The position numbers were made by a program, and so were the translations under genes. The notes beneath the pieces were generated by a model. The model searched no databases, was not told the origin of the DNA, and saw only the letters and a program-made list of their open reading frames with translations. A DNA stretch of 64,000 nt from JALZOC01 sp035758845. GTDB lineage: Bacteria; Acidobacteriota; Vicinamibacteria; Vicinamibacterales; 2-12-FULL-66-21. Shown piece after piece: positions 35,692 to 45,146 of this stretch (position 1 is the first letter of the stretch; the number at the start of each line of letters is the position of its first letter). The stretch spans positions 9,314 through 73,313 of the forward strand of contig DASTVZ010000140.1 of assembly GCA_035758845.1 (NCBI GenBank), given 5' to 3'.

Positions 35692-36624
35692 TCAATCACC
35701 AAAGATCCCCCTGAACGCCAGATCGATTTCCGGATACCTGAAATGAAACCCGTGCGACAGTGCACATTGGGGAATCGCGCGCAGGCTGGTGAGTGTAAGT
35801 GGCTCGGCCATCTCACCGAGAAGCAGCCGCAGTGCGAAAGCGGGTGCCGGTATCAATGAGGGACGATGCATGGCGCGGCCCAGGGCACGGGCGAATTCGC
35901 GGTTGGTCACAGGCACCGGCGCGGTGGTGTTTACGGCGCCATTGATCGACGGCGTGTCGATGATCCAGCGAATCATTTCGATCCAGTCGATTCGATGAAT
36001 CCAGGACAAGTACTGCCGTCCTGACCCGAGTGAGCCACCAACGAAAAAACGGAACGGCGTCATCATCCGTGGAAGAACACCGCCGCTTCGTTCGAGGACC
36101 ACGCCGGAACGAATCGGAACGACACGGGTGGCGGCGCTCTCCGCTCGCAGCGCCTCGCGCTCCCACTCTTTGCAGAGCTCGGCAAGAAAATCAGTGCCCG
36201 CCGGGGAACTTTCCGTCAACGGTTCGCTACCTGCGCGGTAGTAACCGACACCGCTCGCGCTAATGAACACGGGAGGACGCGCCGCGGACTCGATAATGGC
36301 GGCGGCGAGAGTTCGGGTTGGAAGGATCCGGCTGTCGTGGAGCACCGCCTTGCGCTGCGGACTCCAGCGCGAGTCACCAAGGTTCGCGCCTGCCAAATTG
36401 ATGACGGCGTCGGCACCGTTGACGATATCCGTTGCGCTCCCGGCGCGTCCGTCAGGGCGCCATCCGACCCGGGTCACACCGGGGACGCCAGTTCCCGGGT
36501 CATGTCGTGATTCGCCCGGCTTCAGCTGACGCGTCAGGACGCGGACGTCGTGCCCTTCTTCGGCGTATGTTTCCGCCAGTGCAACACCGAGAAACCCCGT
36601 GCCGCCGCCGATGACGATTCTCAT
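35692..36624 (-). CDS. TIGR01777-family NAD(P)-dependent epimerase/cell-division-like protein
   Basis: 310 residues (start at ATG 36624; an ATG three codons earlier at 36633 is possible). The short-chain epimerase N-terminus MRIVIGGGTGFLGVALAETY and the ADAVINLAGANLGDSRWSPQRKAVLHDSRI segment are typical of TIGR01777 (YfcH/SulA-type). The C-terminal DUF1731 region has PAFALRLLLGEMAEPLTLTSLRAIP. A roughly 20-residue insert near residue 40 (KPGESRHDPGTGVPGVTR) is encoded by a repeated CCGGG word array; see findings. Confidence 0.88.
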   Translation of the reverse strand: MRIVIGGGTGFLGVALAETYAEEGHDVRVLTRQLKPGESRHDPGTGVPGVTRVGWRPDGRAGSATDIVNGADAVINLAGANLGDSRWSPQRKAVLHDSRILPTRTLAAAIIESAARPPVFISASGVGYYRAGSEPLTESSPAGTDFLAELCKEWEREALRAESAATRVVPIRSGVVLERSGGVLPRMMTPFRFFVGGSLGSGRQYLSWIHRIDWIEMIRWIIDTPSINGAVNTTAPVPVTNREFARALGRAMHRPSLIPAPAFALRLLLGEMAEPLTLTSLRAIPQCALSHGFHFRYPEIDLAFRGIFGD

Positions 36625-36699
36625 ACGGCGCATTGGACGTGCGGGAAGGGTTTTGAGTTTGCACTATAATGAAATCGGCTCCCCTCGGCAGTCTTTTTC

Positions 36700-38742
36700 A
36701 TGACTCAGCTTTGCCGTGCCGCGCTCCTGGCCGTCGCCGGGCCAGCTTTGGCGACTGCTGTCCTCGCTCAGGCGCCCGTTTCGCGGTCGGAGCCCAGCCG
36801 TGATTCCGCGGCGGGATTTCTGCCGGTTCCTCCCAACGTCAAGGCGGCAGGACTTCCGCCTATTCCCGCATCGATTGTTCAGGATCTCGCGCCTTACGCG
36901 TCGTCGCGCCGAGCGTTGCTGCTCGGGTGGCATCCGTCGCGGCGCCAGATTCTGGTTACCACTGCATTTGACGGAAACACGTTTCAGATCCATTCCGTTG
37001 CCGGTCCCGGAATGGATCGACAGCAGCTGACATTCTTTCCGACTGGCGCTGGTATTGCCGCGGGAGGCGTTGCCGCAGGCAACGTCGGCGCCTGGTATTC
37101 ATCGGACGGCTCGTATGTCCTCTTTAGCAAGGACGCAACGAGCGGCGGCGAAGCGATGCAGCTGTTTCGTTTCGATCTTGCGACCAGGAAGACGACGCTC
37201 CTCACTGATGGGAAGTCGCGTAACGGATTGCCGGTGTGGTCGCATCGCTCGGGTCTCATTGCATTCGAGTCGACACGGCGTGGCGGTCACGGCGGCGCCG
37301 ATCGCGATCTGTGGGTGATGGATCCCACGAATGCTTCGAGTGCGAGGCTCGTCTGCGAAGTCGAGGGGAATTGGAGCGTTGCCGATTGGTCCCCCGACGA
37401 TAGTGAACTGCTGGTCGTCAATGCTCCGGCGGCGAATACACGAAGCTCGGTGTGGCGAGTCAATGTCAAGTCGGGTCAGAAAACGCCGATCAGTCCAGAG
37501 GGAAATCCCGCGGTATGGCGATCGCCCGTCTTCTCTCCGGACGGACGATACGTGTACGTTCTCAGTAACCGCGACTCGGAGACGCTTCGGTTGTGGCGCG
37601 GCGAATTGGCAAATGGGACGTGGAAACCGATTACTGCCGAAACGGATGATTTGGAATCGTTCGCGCTTTCTCCTGATGGCAGGAACATCGCCGCCGTGTT
37701 CGATAGTACGACGAGCAGCCGGGTCGAGTTGATCGACGCGAAGACGTTCAAGGTTCGTTGGGCGCCGAAGCTTCCCGCCGGCCAGCTCTTAGGACGGTCG
37801 CCGCTCTGGCGGGCCGACAGCAGCGAAGTCGCGTTCTCCCTTTGGTCGCTGCGAACGTTTGGTGATGTCTTTTCGGTGAATGCGCGGACAGGTGCTGTCG
37901 AACGTTGGACGAAAAGCGAATTTGGCGCGTTCGATCCGGACTCCTTGCCCGAACCCGAAATCATCAGGTGGAAAAGCTTCGACGGCCTGACGATTTCCGG
38001 AGTCCTGTATCGTCCGCCTGCCCGATTCACCGGACCGCGGCCCGTCGTCATTACGATTCACGGCGGTCCCGGCGGACCGACCTCGCGTGAACGTCCGCGA
38101 TATCAGGGGCGAAGCGCGTACCTATTGAACGAGCTGGGAATCGCGCTGGTATTTCCCAACGTTCGAGGAAGCTGGGGTTTTGGTAAGGCCTTCGGCCGGC
38201 TCGACGACGGGATGAAACGGGAAGACTCGGTGAAGGACATTGGCGCGCTCCTCGACTGGATCGAGACTCAGCCGGCGCTCGACAAGAACCGGGTCATGGT
38301 AAATGGCGTTAGCTACGGCGGGTACATGACCTACGCCGTCGCCGAGATGTATAGCTCGCGGCTCCGGGGTGCGCTTGCCGCCGCAGGCATCTCCGACTTC
38401 ATTTCCTATTTGGAAACGACGGATCCAACTCGACCCGAGGATCGTCGCGCCGAGTACGGAGATGAACGGGTCCCAGAGATGCGCGATTTCCTGAAGCGCA
38501 TCTCACCGATCACGAATGCTTCGAAGCTGCGCATTCCATTGTTCATCGTTCACGGCGCGAACGATACTCGCGTGCGCCCTGCGCAGGCGGAGGAGATGGC
38601 GCGAATCGTTCGCGCGAATGGGGTTCCGGTCTGGCTGACGATCTACGGCGACGAGGGGCACGAGTTCTGGGCCCGAGCGGCGAATAACAACTTCTGGTTC
38701 TACACGTGGATCACGTTCATCAAGCAGTATTTACTGAACTGA
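36700..38742 (+). CDS. S9 family peptidase (prolyl oligopeptidase-like), secreted
   Basis: 680 residues. A possible signal peptide (MTQLCRAALLAVAGPALATAVLAQ) suggests export. An N-terminal beta-propeller of seven-bladed type (WSPDDSELLVVNAPA, FSPDGRYVYVLSNRD, LSPDGRNIAAVFDS) precedes the hydrolase domain (~430-680) with the nucleophile Ser in GVSYGGYMT, the Asp in HGANDTRV and His in DEGHEFW. Releases di- or oligopeptides; the exact specificity cannot be told. The stop lies inside the word-array hairpin at 38741. Confidence 0.92.
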   Translation: MTQLCRAALLAVAGPALATAVLAQAPVSRSEPSRDSAAGFLPVPPNVKAAGLPPIPASIVQDLAPYASSRRALLLGWHPSRRQILVTTAFDGNTFQIHSVAGPGMDRQQLTFFPTGAGIAAGGVAAGNVGAWYSSDGSYVLFSKDATSGGEAMQLFRFDLATRKTTLLTDGKSRNGLPVWSHRSGLIAFESTRRGGHGGADRDLWVMDPTNASSARLVCEVEGNWSVADWSPDDSELLVVNAPAANTRSSVWRVNVKSGQKTPISPEGNPAVWRSPVFSPDGRYVYVLSNRDSETLRLWRGELANGTWKPITAETDDLESFALSPDGRNIAAVFDSTTSSRVELIDAKTFKVRWAPKLPAGQLLGRSPLWRADSSEVAFSLWSLRTFGDVFSVNARTGAVERWTKSEFGAFDPDSLPEPEIIRWKSFDGLTISGVLYRPPARFTGPRPVVITIHGGPGGPTSRERPRYQGRSAYLLNELGIALVFPNVRGSWGFGKAFGRLDDGMKREDSVKDIGALLDWIETQPALDKNRVMVNGVSYGGYMTYAVAEMYSSRLRGALAAAGISDFISYLETTDPTRPEDRRAEYGDERVPEMRDFLKRISPITNASKLRIPLFIVHGANDTRVRPAQAEEMARIVRANGVPVWLTIYGDEGHEFWARAANNNFWFYTWITFIKQYLLN

Positions 38743-38875
38743 AAGTGCTGATTTCTGATTGTTGATTGCTGATTGAAGAATTCTGATTCTCACTCAACAA
38801 TCGTCAATCTCACTCAACAATCCGCAATCTCACAAATCCGCAATCCGCAATCCGCAATCAACAATCAGCACTTTC
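38741..38875. repeat. Word-array hairpin between convergent S9 and acyltransferase genes
   Basis: Terminal inverted repeat GAAAGTGCTGATT 38741-38753 and AATCAGCACTTTC 38863-38875 is perfect over 13 bp. Inside it, GATTGTTGATTGCTGATTG words face CAATCCGCAATCAACAATC words. It supplies the stop codons of both neighbours (TGA at 38740-38742, and TGA at 38858-38860 on the other strand). Confidence 0.8.
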
Positions 38876-40183
38876 CGATTTCTCCATCATCCACTCATTC
38901 ACTTCGTCCAGAACATCGGCAAGCTCTGATCGCCGCCGCCGCAGACGCTCCCGCGTGTCGGCGTGCGTTCGCGTCAGCAGGAACCAGGCGCGGACTGCGT
39001 CGAGGACCGCCGACTCGCGTTCGATCGCGAAGAGCCCCGCGACCGCGAGCGGTGGAAGCAGCAGAAACGAGAGTAAAACGGCATGCGGAACCCCGGCGAG
39101 GCGTGCGGTGACGCCGAGCGCCACGAGCCAGGCCGTGTAGATCAGAAATCCACCCACGACTTTCGCAGTTGCCGCGACGTCCGGTTCGCGGGTGAACCAG
39201 CGCGCCGCGTATCCGGTCAGGTGGTAGGGAACTGCGAACATGATGAACGCGGCGATGGCGAGCGGGGCGAGCACGACGGCTGCAAGCGCTTCACGAATGG
39301 CGAACTTCGCCGCATCTCCGGTCGAGATCGCCCAGTCGAGATGGCGATCCCGCAGACCGAATCTTTCCAGACGCTTTTGATAGCGATGAAAGCGCAGGAG
39401 GATCTCGTCGTAGCGCTGAGGATCCGCCGCCCGCAGCCGCTCGATCCCGGCGGCGATGATGCGGCGGCGTTCGACGCGGTCGTGTGGATCGCGGCCGATT
39501 CCGCGCGCAGCGGAATACATCCGATCCACGCGGTCGACAATTGCCGCGTCAGTTTTCGATTCCGCCTCGATCAGCAGGCGCCGCATACGGGCGGCCATGC
39601 GATCGGTCAATTCGCGGACGCCATCGGGGTGGACAGTCGCGTCGGCGAGATCCTCGCCCGTGAATGGCCGGCCGTAAATGACCGTCACGCGAGATCGAAA
39701 CGTCGTCTTTCGTTCGAAGTTGAGGCCGACGGGCACCAGGTTGACCCGCGTCCCGCCACGTTCGGCGCTGAGCGCCATGCGCGCCGCGCCGGTTCGCAGC
39801 GGAACGAGCCGGCCGGTTGAATGACTGACGCCTTCGGGAAAGATGCAAATCGCATCTCCTTGCGCGAGCGCTGCATCGACCGCCGCGAACGTCTCGGTGT
39901 TCTTCGAAACATCGACTCCCTGATCCAGCTTGCGATAGACCGGAATCGCGCCGGACCCGGCAACCAGGAAACGGAGTGGACCGTCGAAGAGCGTCGACTT
40001 CGCCAGGAACCGCACGTCCCGTTCCGCCGTTGCCCAAATGACGGCCGGATCGAGCAGAGCATTCGGATGATTTGGCAAGAGCAGCGCTGCACCCGACTCC
40101 GGTGGCCTGCCCACACGATCGACGCGATAAAAGAGCCGGCAGGCCGTACGCGCGAGGAAACGGACGAAGGGGGAGGCAGGCAT
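38858..40183 (-). CDS. 1-acylglycerol-3-phosphate acyltransferase-like protein
   Basis: 441 residues of the PlsC/LPLAT superfamily. The catalytic block is NHPNALLDP (a His-x5-Asp variant seen in several LPLAT clades), then FPEGVSHSTGRLVPLRTGAARMALS with the binding Gly and Glu. A large C-terminal extension has three to four hydrophobic segments (~285-400). It may acylate lysophospholipids or a related lipid carrier. The ATPase gene upstream ends immediately at its start, so the two form an operon. Confidence 0.82.
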   Translation of the reverse strand: MPASPFVRFLARTACRLFYRVDRVGRPPESGAALLLPNHPNALLDPAVIWATAERDVRFLAKSTLFDGPLRFLVAGSGAIPVYRKLDQGVDVSKNTETFAAVDAALAQGDAICIFPEGVSHSTGRLVPLRTGAARMALSAERGGTRVNLVPVGLNFERKTTFRSRVTVIYGRPFTGEDLADATVHPDGVRELTDRMAARMRRLLIEAESKTDAAIVDRVDRMYSAARGIGRDPHDRVERRRIIAAGIERLRAADPQRYDEILLRFHRYQKRLERFGLRDRHLDWAISTGDAAKFAIREALAAVVLAPLAIAAFIMFAVPYHLTGYAARWFTREPDVAATAKVVGGFLIYTAWLVALGVTARLAGVPHAVLLSFLLLPPLAVAGLFAIERESAVLDAVRAWFLLTRTHADTRERLRRRRSELADVLDEVNEWMMEKSESADC

Positions 40184-41323
40184 TCAATGCGTCTTTCTGG
40201 CTACCCACTCCCGAAACAGCGAATCGACGACGACGTAGCGCCCGTCTTCGCGCGCGAGAATATCTTCACGGACGAGGGCGGTGAGTGACGCTTGAACCGT
40301 CGAAGCGCCGCCAAGTCGGTACCGTGCTCGAGCGTCCGCCGACAAGAGCTCGCGCCCATCCTCGAGAACCGCGCTCCGCAGGGCGGCACGCTGCGCGAGC
40401 GTCAGTCGCTGCCAGGTCGCTTCGAAGATGGCTTCATGCTCTCCAAGCAGCCGACGCAACGTTTCGTGCAGGTCGTCGACGCCAACGCTCTTTCGCCCTC
40501 GCGCATCGTCCCACACCTCGTGCGCGAGGCGTTGCACGTCGTACGGGAGGTTGCCGGCGAGCTCGACGATCGCGGCGCCCAGTCCTGGCGCTGGTCGCAG
40601 CCGCGTGACCCGGAAACGCGCTTCGATGAAGTCGGCGAACCGTTCGGCGGGAATCTTTTGCAGACGCATGACCGGCCCCGCCTTGTAGAACGGACGACTG
40701 CGTCCGAGCATCCGCTCCATGAGGCTGGGTTCGGAACCGGCAAAAACATAGCCGACGTCGCGCTGATGTTGAACCGCGGCGCGCAGAGCGTGTTCGACGC
40801 TGCCGCCGTTGAACGAAGCAATCGCCTGGAACTCATCGAGGGCGATCGCCATTTTGCGTCGGCGTATCTCCGCGATGCGTCCGGGCAGCGCGAAGACTTC
40901 CTGGGCGAGCCGCGACACGTCCCGGTCGGTTCGCGCCGACGGGAACGACAACGCGAGTTGAGCACTGCCTCCCTCGTCAGCTTCAACGCGCACTTCAGGG
41001 CGAACGGCGCCAAGCATTTCGCGCAGCCACGTCCTCGCCTTGTCGAGGCGGGTTTCGACGGCGAGCAGCGCGCGCGCGTATCCCTCGAGAAAGGCCACGT
41101 ACGAGCTGTAGCTGCTGACCGTTACCTCGACGGTCAGGGCGCCGGCGCGACTGGAGGCGCGAAGCGCCTGGCGCACGAGCGAGGACTTGCCATATCGTCG
41201 CGGCGAGATGAGGAAGATCTTCTGGCCGGCGAGCAGGTCCCCGGTCAGGCGGTCGAGCTCGCTCTCGCGATCGACGAAGGCGGTCACCGGTACGACTTCG
41301 CCGTAAACAAACGGGTTGTTCAC
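40184..41323 (-). CDS. AAA-type (archaeal ATPase/STAND-like) ATP-binding protein
   Basis: 379 residues, GTG start at 41323. Begins NPFVYGEVVPVTAFVDRESELDRL, the signature of the archaeal-type ATPase (PF01637-like) group. Walker A is ISPRRYGKSSLV, Walker B is MAIALDEFQAIA, and FAGSEPSLMERM is the sensor region. A C-terminal winged-helix (LTLAQRAALRSAVLEDGRELLSADARARYRLGGASTVQASLTALV) suggests DNA or nucleic-acid binding. It is upstream of the acyltransferase with no gap. Two tandem palindromes lie just upstream. Confidence 0.83.
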   Translation of the reverse strand: MNNPFVYGEVVPVTAFVDRESELDRLTGDLLAGQKIFLISPRRYGKSSLVRQALRASSRAGALTVEVTVSSYSSYVAFLEGYARALLAVETRLDKARTWLREMLGAVRPEVRVEADEGGSAQLALSFPSARTDRDVSRLAQEVFALPGRIAEIRRRKMAIALDEFQAIASFNGGSVEHALRAAVQHQRDVGYVFAGSEPSLMERMLGRSRPFYKAGPVMRLQKIPAERFADFIEARFRVTRLRPAPGLGAAIVELAGNLPYDVQRLAHEVWDDARGRKSVGVDDLHETLRRLLGEHEAIFEATWQRLTLAQRAALRSAVLEDGRELLSADARARYRLGGASTVQASLTALVREDILAREDGRYVVVDSLFREWVARKTH

Positions 41324-41338
41324 ACCCAGCGTGTTCCT

Positions 41339-41379
41339 GTTACGTCAAACGACGTAACGGTTACGTAGTTTAGCGTAAC
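41339..41379 (-). promoter_or_regulatory. Tandem GTTACG palindromes upstream of the ATPase gene
   Basis: A perfect palindrome GTTACGTC-aaac-GACGTAAC (41339-41358) is followed by GTTACG...CGTAAC (41360-41379). Both lie 16-56 nt upstream of the GTG start and overlap the M28 peptidase stop. They look like a repeated operator; a DNA-binding role is inferred. Confidence 0.5.
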
Positions 41380-43709
41380 GCTGGGACGGACTCAACCTCG
41401 GAGCGGGCTGCCCGGAGCACCCAGGTCGCCGTCGCGGTCCAGACGGCACGATCCTGCGGCAGCCACACCGGGAGCCGCTGCCAGCCGCTGCCGCCGGGAA
41501 AGCCCGAATCGGTGACGATGACGCGAAGGTCACTGATCCGCGCCGCGCCGGCCGGATCGAACGTGGCGCGCCAGGCGATCCCCTCCGGCGGCGGTGCGAC
41601 AAACGTCGCGACCCATTGCCGGAGTCTCATGGCGCCCGGCAAGCTCGAACGGGATGGAGTCAGTCCCGACGGAAGGACGAAAGAGATCGCGACGCCGGGC
41701 CGGCGGGGAACGACGCTCATCGACACGTCCACGACACCTGCGGCTGGCGTAACCGCGAATCCGGTGATGTCCGCTGGCGCCGGGCCCAGGGAGTCGGCAC
41801 GTGTGCGAAATACGAAGGGGTGACTGAGACGGCCCCATGGAACGGTCGCCGCCGCGGCATCTTTTTGCAACGTCCATCCAACCGGCGCACCAGCAGCGAG
41901 ATCGACGCCAGGTTCGATAGAGGCGATCTCCCACATCGACGTCGGGCTGTCCGGTTCTTGTAACGCGCGAACGTGCCGGCGCAGAGGCCGTTCATACGTG
42001 TATGGCGATGCGAGCGCGGCGGCGGCAGTTGCCACCGCGATCACGATCAGGCACAAGGCGGTGACGAGCGCCGGCCGGCGCATCGGCAGTGGGCGAGTCA
42101 CGACGGCGACGATCGGCGGCCCGACCATGATCAGGCCGCCGGCAATGATCGAGGCAAATATATAGACCGGCATGATCACCGGCAGTCTCCCGAAAACCGC
42201 CGTCGCAAATCGCAGCAGGTCGACGGTATTTCGCAGCCAGAGGGTGCCGGTGACCGCCAGAATCAGGATCGATGCGATCCTGATCGGGATCCGGTGATCC
42301 GGGATCCGGTTTTCCGCCAGTGTCGATGCGGCGATCAGAGACACGCCCGCGATCAAGAGAGGCACGGTCCACAGGTAGGCGGCGCTTGGCGCGAACCACG
42401 TTGCGCCCGCCGCCAGGATGATCCAGATCGGCAGCGCCAGGCTCCAGGTGATCAGCGGATCCCGGATTCCACGAACGCGGCTCGGAAGCAGCTCGCCGAT
42501 TCGCGCCATCCCCCATCCGGCGGTGAGCGCGACGGCCAGCAGCAAGAGAAACAATCGATCCGGATGCGCGTACCACGGGTGGTAGACCTCGCGCGCCCCC
42601 CGCAAGGCCCACGTGGCGGCAATCATTCCGAACACGACGACTGTGATTCCGATAAGCGACCAGATCGCGGCAACACTCCAACGGAGTGGTCCTGCGACCC
42701 TCATTGCTGCCGACATGACACGGATCCACGCGATGACTCCGAGCAGCAAGGCCGCAGCGTCGATGACCCAGCTCACGACCATGCCATAGCTGAGCGCCGA
42801 GATTCGTCCGACGTCGAAGTACGTGGCCTCCCATCGCTCGCGTTTCGTGATGTCGAGGGCGTCGAGCATCGTCGCAACAGCGACGGTGTTCTCGCCAGTC
42901 ATACGCAACGAATCCGACGAGAGACGATCTGGCTCGTCTCGCGCGGTGTGATAGCTGTAGCCGTCGTCCACGGCGGCGAAGTTGAGTCCTGGAATGTTTT
43001 GGCCAGCAAAGACTGTGAAATCGGTGTCGTTGGGTAGTCGCCGATAGACCTCGATGCCAAACGATCCGCCTCGCGGGTGTGGAGCGCGCCGCGCCCATGC
43101 CCCCGTCAGCCAACCGTTTCCTGGTCCCGTTTGAAATAGAACCGCGGCCCCGTCCGATCCAGCGGCCTCGACATTGATGTAAGCCTTCAGGTTCGACGCG
43201 ATGACGCGATCGGTGACCAGCGCGGCAGCGCCCATGAGGCTCGCTTCTTCACCATCAGTGACGAGAATGAATATCGTCCACTGGCGGTCCCTTCGCGCAG
43301 CCAGCACCCGCGCCGTCTCCAGGACGACTGCGACGCCAAGCCCGTCGTCGGCAGCGCCCGGCGATTCGGGAGCGGAGTCGTAGTGCGAGACGAGGCCGAT
43401 CGCCTCCTGGCGACGTCCACTCAGAGTGGCGATGATGTTGAAGACATGCGCCGTGCGGCCGATTTCCGGGCGTCGCGCATCGGTTTCCTGGACGCGCACG
43501 TCATACCCGTACAGCCTCAATTGATCGATCACGTACGCCCGAGCCCGGGCATTCGCTTCACTGCCAACGGGACGGCTGCCAATCGTGCCGGCGAGCATCG
43601 ACACGTGCGCGCGCGCGTTCTGTGCGGAGAAGACGCCGGCGCTGCGGCTGCAGGCCGTGAGCGCCGGAGGAAGAACGAAGAGAAAGAGAAGAGCTGGCCG
43701 CCACTGCAT
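41370..43709 (-). CDS. M28 family zinc peptidase, lipoprotein with membrane domain
   Basis: 779 residues (ATG 43709; a GTG one codon earlier is possible). A lipoprotein signal with lipobox LTAC (Cys20) anchors it to a membrane. The M28 zinc site is visible as HYDSAP (His109, Asp111), AADDGLG (Asp121) and TDGEEASL (Glu154/155). The C-terminal half holds five to eight transmembrane segments (~310-570) ahead of a soluble end, the layout of the Fxna/ERMP1-like membrane peptidases. A GGATCCCGGATC word array lies in-frame inside it (DNA 42262-42312). Confidence 0.87.
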   Translation of the reverse strand: MQWRPALLFLFVLPPALTACSRSAGVFSAQNARAHVSMLAGTIGSRPVGSEANARARAYVIDQLRLYGYDVRVQETDARRPEIGRTAHVFNIIATLSGRRQEAIGLVSHYDSAPESPGAADDGLGVAVVLETARVLAARRDRQWTIFILVTDGEEASLMGAAALVTDRVIASNLKAYINVEAAGSDGAAVLFQTGPGNGWLTGAWARRAPHPRGGSFGIEVYRRLPNDTDFTVFAGQNIPGLNFAAVDDGYSYHTARDEPDRLSSDSLRMTGENTVAVATMLDALDITKRERWEATYFDVGRISALSYGMVVSWVIDAAALLLGVIAWIRVMSAAMRVAGPLRWSVAAIWSLIGITVVVFGMIAATWALRGAREVYHPWYAHPDRLFLLLLAVALTAGWGMARIGELLPSRVRGIRDPLITWSLALPIWIILAAGATWFAPSAAYLWTVPLLIAGVSLIAASTLAENRIPDHRIPIRIASILILAVTGTLWLRNTVDLLRFATAVFGRLPVIMPVYIFASIIAGGLIMVGPPIVAVVTRPLPMRRPALVTALCLIVIAVATAAAALASPYTYERPLRRHVRALQEPDSPTSMWEIASIEPGVDLAAGAPVGWTLQKDAAAATVPWGRLSHPFVFRTRADSLGPAPADITGFAVTPAAGVVDVSMSVVPRRPGVAISFVLPSGLTPSRSSLPGAMRLRQWVATFVAPPPEGIAWRATFDPAGAARISDLRVIVTDSGFPGGSGWQRLPVWLPQDRAVWTATATWVLRAARSEVESVPALR

Positions 43710-43735
43710 CACGGCCAGCGTAATCGAACGGCTGA

Positions 43736-44428
43736 CTACTTGACCAGTTTGAGGTCCCCGCTGAACGTCTTGAACTCGAGGTTGGCGCCGCCGCCGCTGC
43801 CAAGATCGGCAGAGATATCACGCTTCGATCGCGATTTCAGCAGCACTGGAAAGTCACTGCGAAAATCACCGCTGAAACTGTTGAATCGCACGTGACCATT
43901 CGACAGGTCAGGGAGTTTTGCGGCGATATCGCCGCTGAAGGTCTCAGCCTTGACGTCAGGAGCGGTTGGCGCAGTAGACACATCCAGGTCGACATCGCCG
44001 CTGAATGTTTTGGCCTCAATACTCGCGGTTGTGCCGCGGACGATCAGGTTTCCCGAGAACGCATGGAGATCGAGTTTGGTCGACGCAGGGACCTGAATCT
44101 CGAACTCCGTTTCGACGACGTTGTCGTTGTGTCGATCCCAGTTAGGATTCCGCTGATTTGCTTCGATGTCGATTGTCGAGCCCGACGCCTGAATGTCGAG
44201 CTTGATGTTGTCGAGCTGCTCGCGGGTGCCTTTGCGCACCGCGTGAACCACCACTTCGTTCGAGGCACTCCCCGTAATGCGGGCGTCGCCTGAGAAGTTC
44301 TTGAGTTTGACCGTCCCCCCGCTCTGAAAAGGCAACGTTCGGTCGACGGTTTCGGTTTCTTTTCTCTGTGCCCAGGCTGGAGCGGCCACCAGCGCGATGA
44401 GAAGGAGGGCGAGGACTGTGTTTTTCAT
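43736..44428 (-). CDS. DUF4097 beta-strand repeat protein, secreted
   Basis: 230 residues with a signal peptide (MKNTVLALLLIALVAAPAWAQ). The rest consists of repeated short strands of the type VKLKNFSGDARITGS, LHAFSGNLIVRGT, KTFSGDVDLDVS and AETFSGDIAAKL, the hallmark of DUF4097 (LiaX/adhesin-like solenoids). Likely periplasmic or surface. It follows hisA by 43 bp on the same strand, so it could be read through from the histidine operon. Confidence 0.87.
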   Translation of the reverse strand: MKNTVLALLLIALVAAPAWAQRKETETVDRTLPFQSGGTVKLKNFSGDARITGSASNEVVVHAVRKGTREQLDNIKLDIQASGSTIDIEANQRNPNWDRHNDNVVETEFEIQVPASTKLDLHAFSGNLIVRGTTASIEAKTFSGDVDLDVSTAPTAPDVKAETFSGDIAAKLPDLSNGHVRFNSFSGDFRSDFPVLLKSRSKRDISADLGSGGGANLEFKTFSGDLKLVK

Positions 44429-44471
44429 AGCGGTTGTTAGACGGAGGCGCCGGCCGCCGCGTTTATTCGTC

Positions 44472-45146
44472 TTAGACCTTCAACTTCCCCGTATACACCG
44501 CCATTCCGACGACGGCATCCACGTTCATCGCATCGAGCTGGTCGATCTCCTCGCGCGTTGTGATGCCCCCTGCGGCGGTAAGTGCCCGGGTCGTCGTTTC
44601 CCGTAGTGCGCGGATGGTGCCTATGTCAGTGCCTTTCATCAGTCCCTCGAGATCGACGTGGGTGTAGAGGAACTCGCTGAAGAATGGTTCGAGCATCCGA
44701 ATCGCGTCGGCGGGGCTGATGGTGAGGGATGTTCTCCAGCCGTTGATCACGACTTTGCCGCCTTTGGCGTCAACCGCGGCTATCAGCTGTTCGGGCCCGA
44801 TGCGCTCTGAAAGATCCCTCGCAAAGTGGATGTTGACCAGGTTGCCGGTGAACAGGGACGAACCAAAAATCACCTTCTTTGCGCCGAGACCCAGGATCGC
44901 TTGCGCTCGTTCGGTCGTTCGGATCCCGCCGCCGACGCGACAGGGCAGGGCGGTGCAGATGCGAGCGACGAGCTGCTCGTTGCTGCCGGCGCCCTTTGCC
45001 GCGTCCAAATCGATCAACTGAACCTTCGGGTACGCGGCGAACTTCTGTATCCAGGCGTCCACGTCACTCGTCTCGACCGCAAGCCGCTCGCCCTGCACGA
45101 GTTGAACGATCTTTCCGCCTTGAAGGTCAATCGAGGGAATCAGCAT
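44472..45146 (-). CDS. hisA: HisA, ProFAR isomerase of the eukaryotic (yeast His6) type
   Basis: Converts ProFAR to PRFAR, the fourth step of histidine synthesis (224 aa, short). Unlike canonical bacterial HisA, the acid/base motif is VDLEGLMKG instead of xRDGxxxG, matching the eukaryotic His6 pattern (ADVEGLCGG), and KVIFGSSLF matches His6 KVIVTSWLF. The first catalytic Asp is in IPSIDLQGGK. The gene is last in the operon and overlaps hisF by 7 nt. The eukaryote-like relation is from remembered family sequences and should be checked by alignment. Confidence 0.82.
   Translation of the reverse strand: MLIPSIDLQGGKIVQLVQGERLAVETSDVDAWIQKFAAYPKVQLIDLDAAKGAGSNEQLVARICTALPCRVGGGIRTTERAQAILGLGAKKVIFGSSLFTGNLVNIHFARDLSERIGPEQLIAAVDAKGGKVVINGWRTSLTISPADAIRMLEPFFSEFLYTHVDLEGLMKGTDIGTIRALRETTTRALTAAGGITTREEIDQLDAMNVDAVVGMAVYTGKLKV

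Noticed and set aside
38741..38875. Possible CRISPR array
   Set aside because: Words are 7-10 nt and degenerate, without fixed-length spacers; no cas genes.
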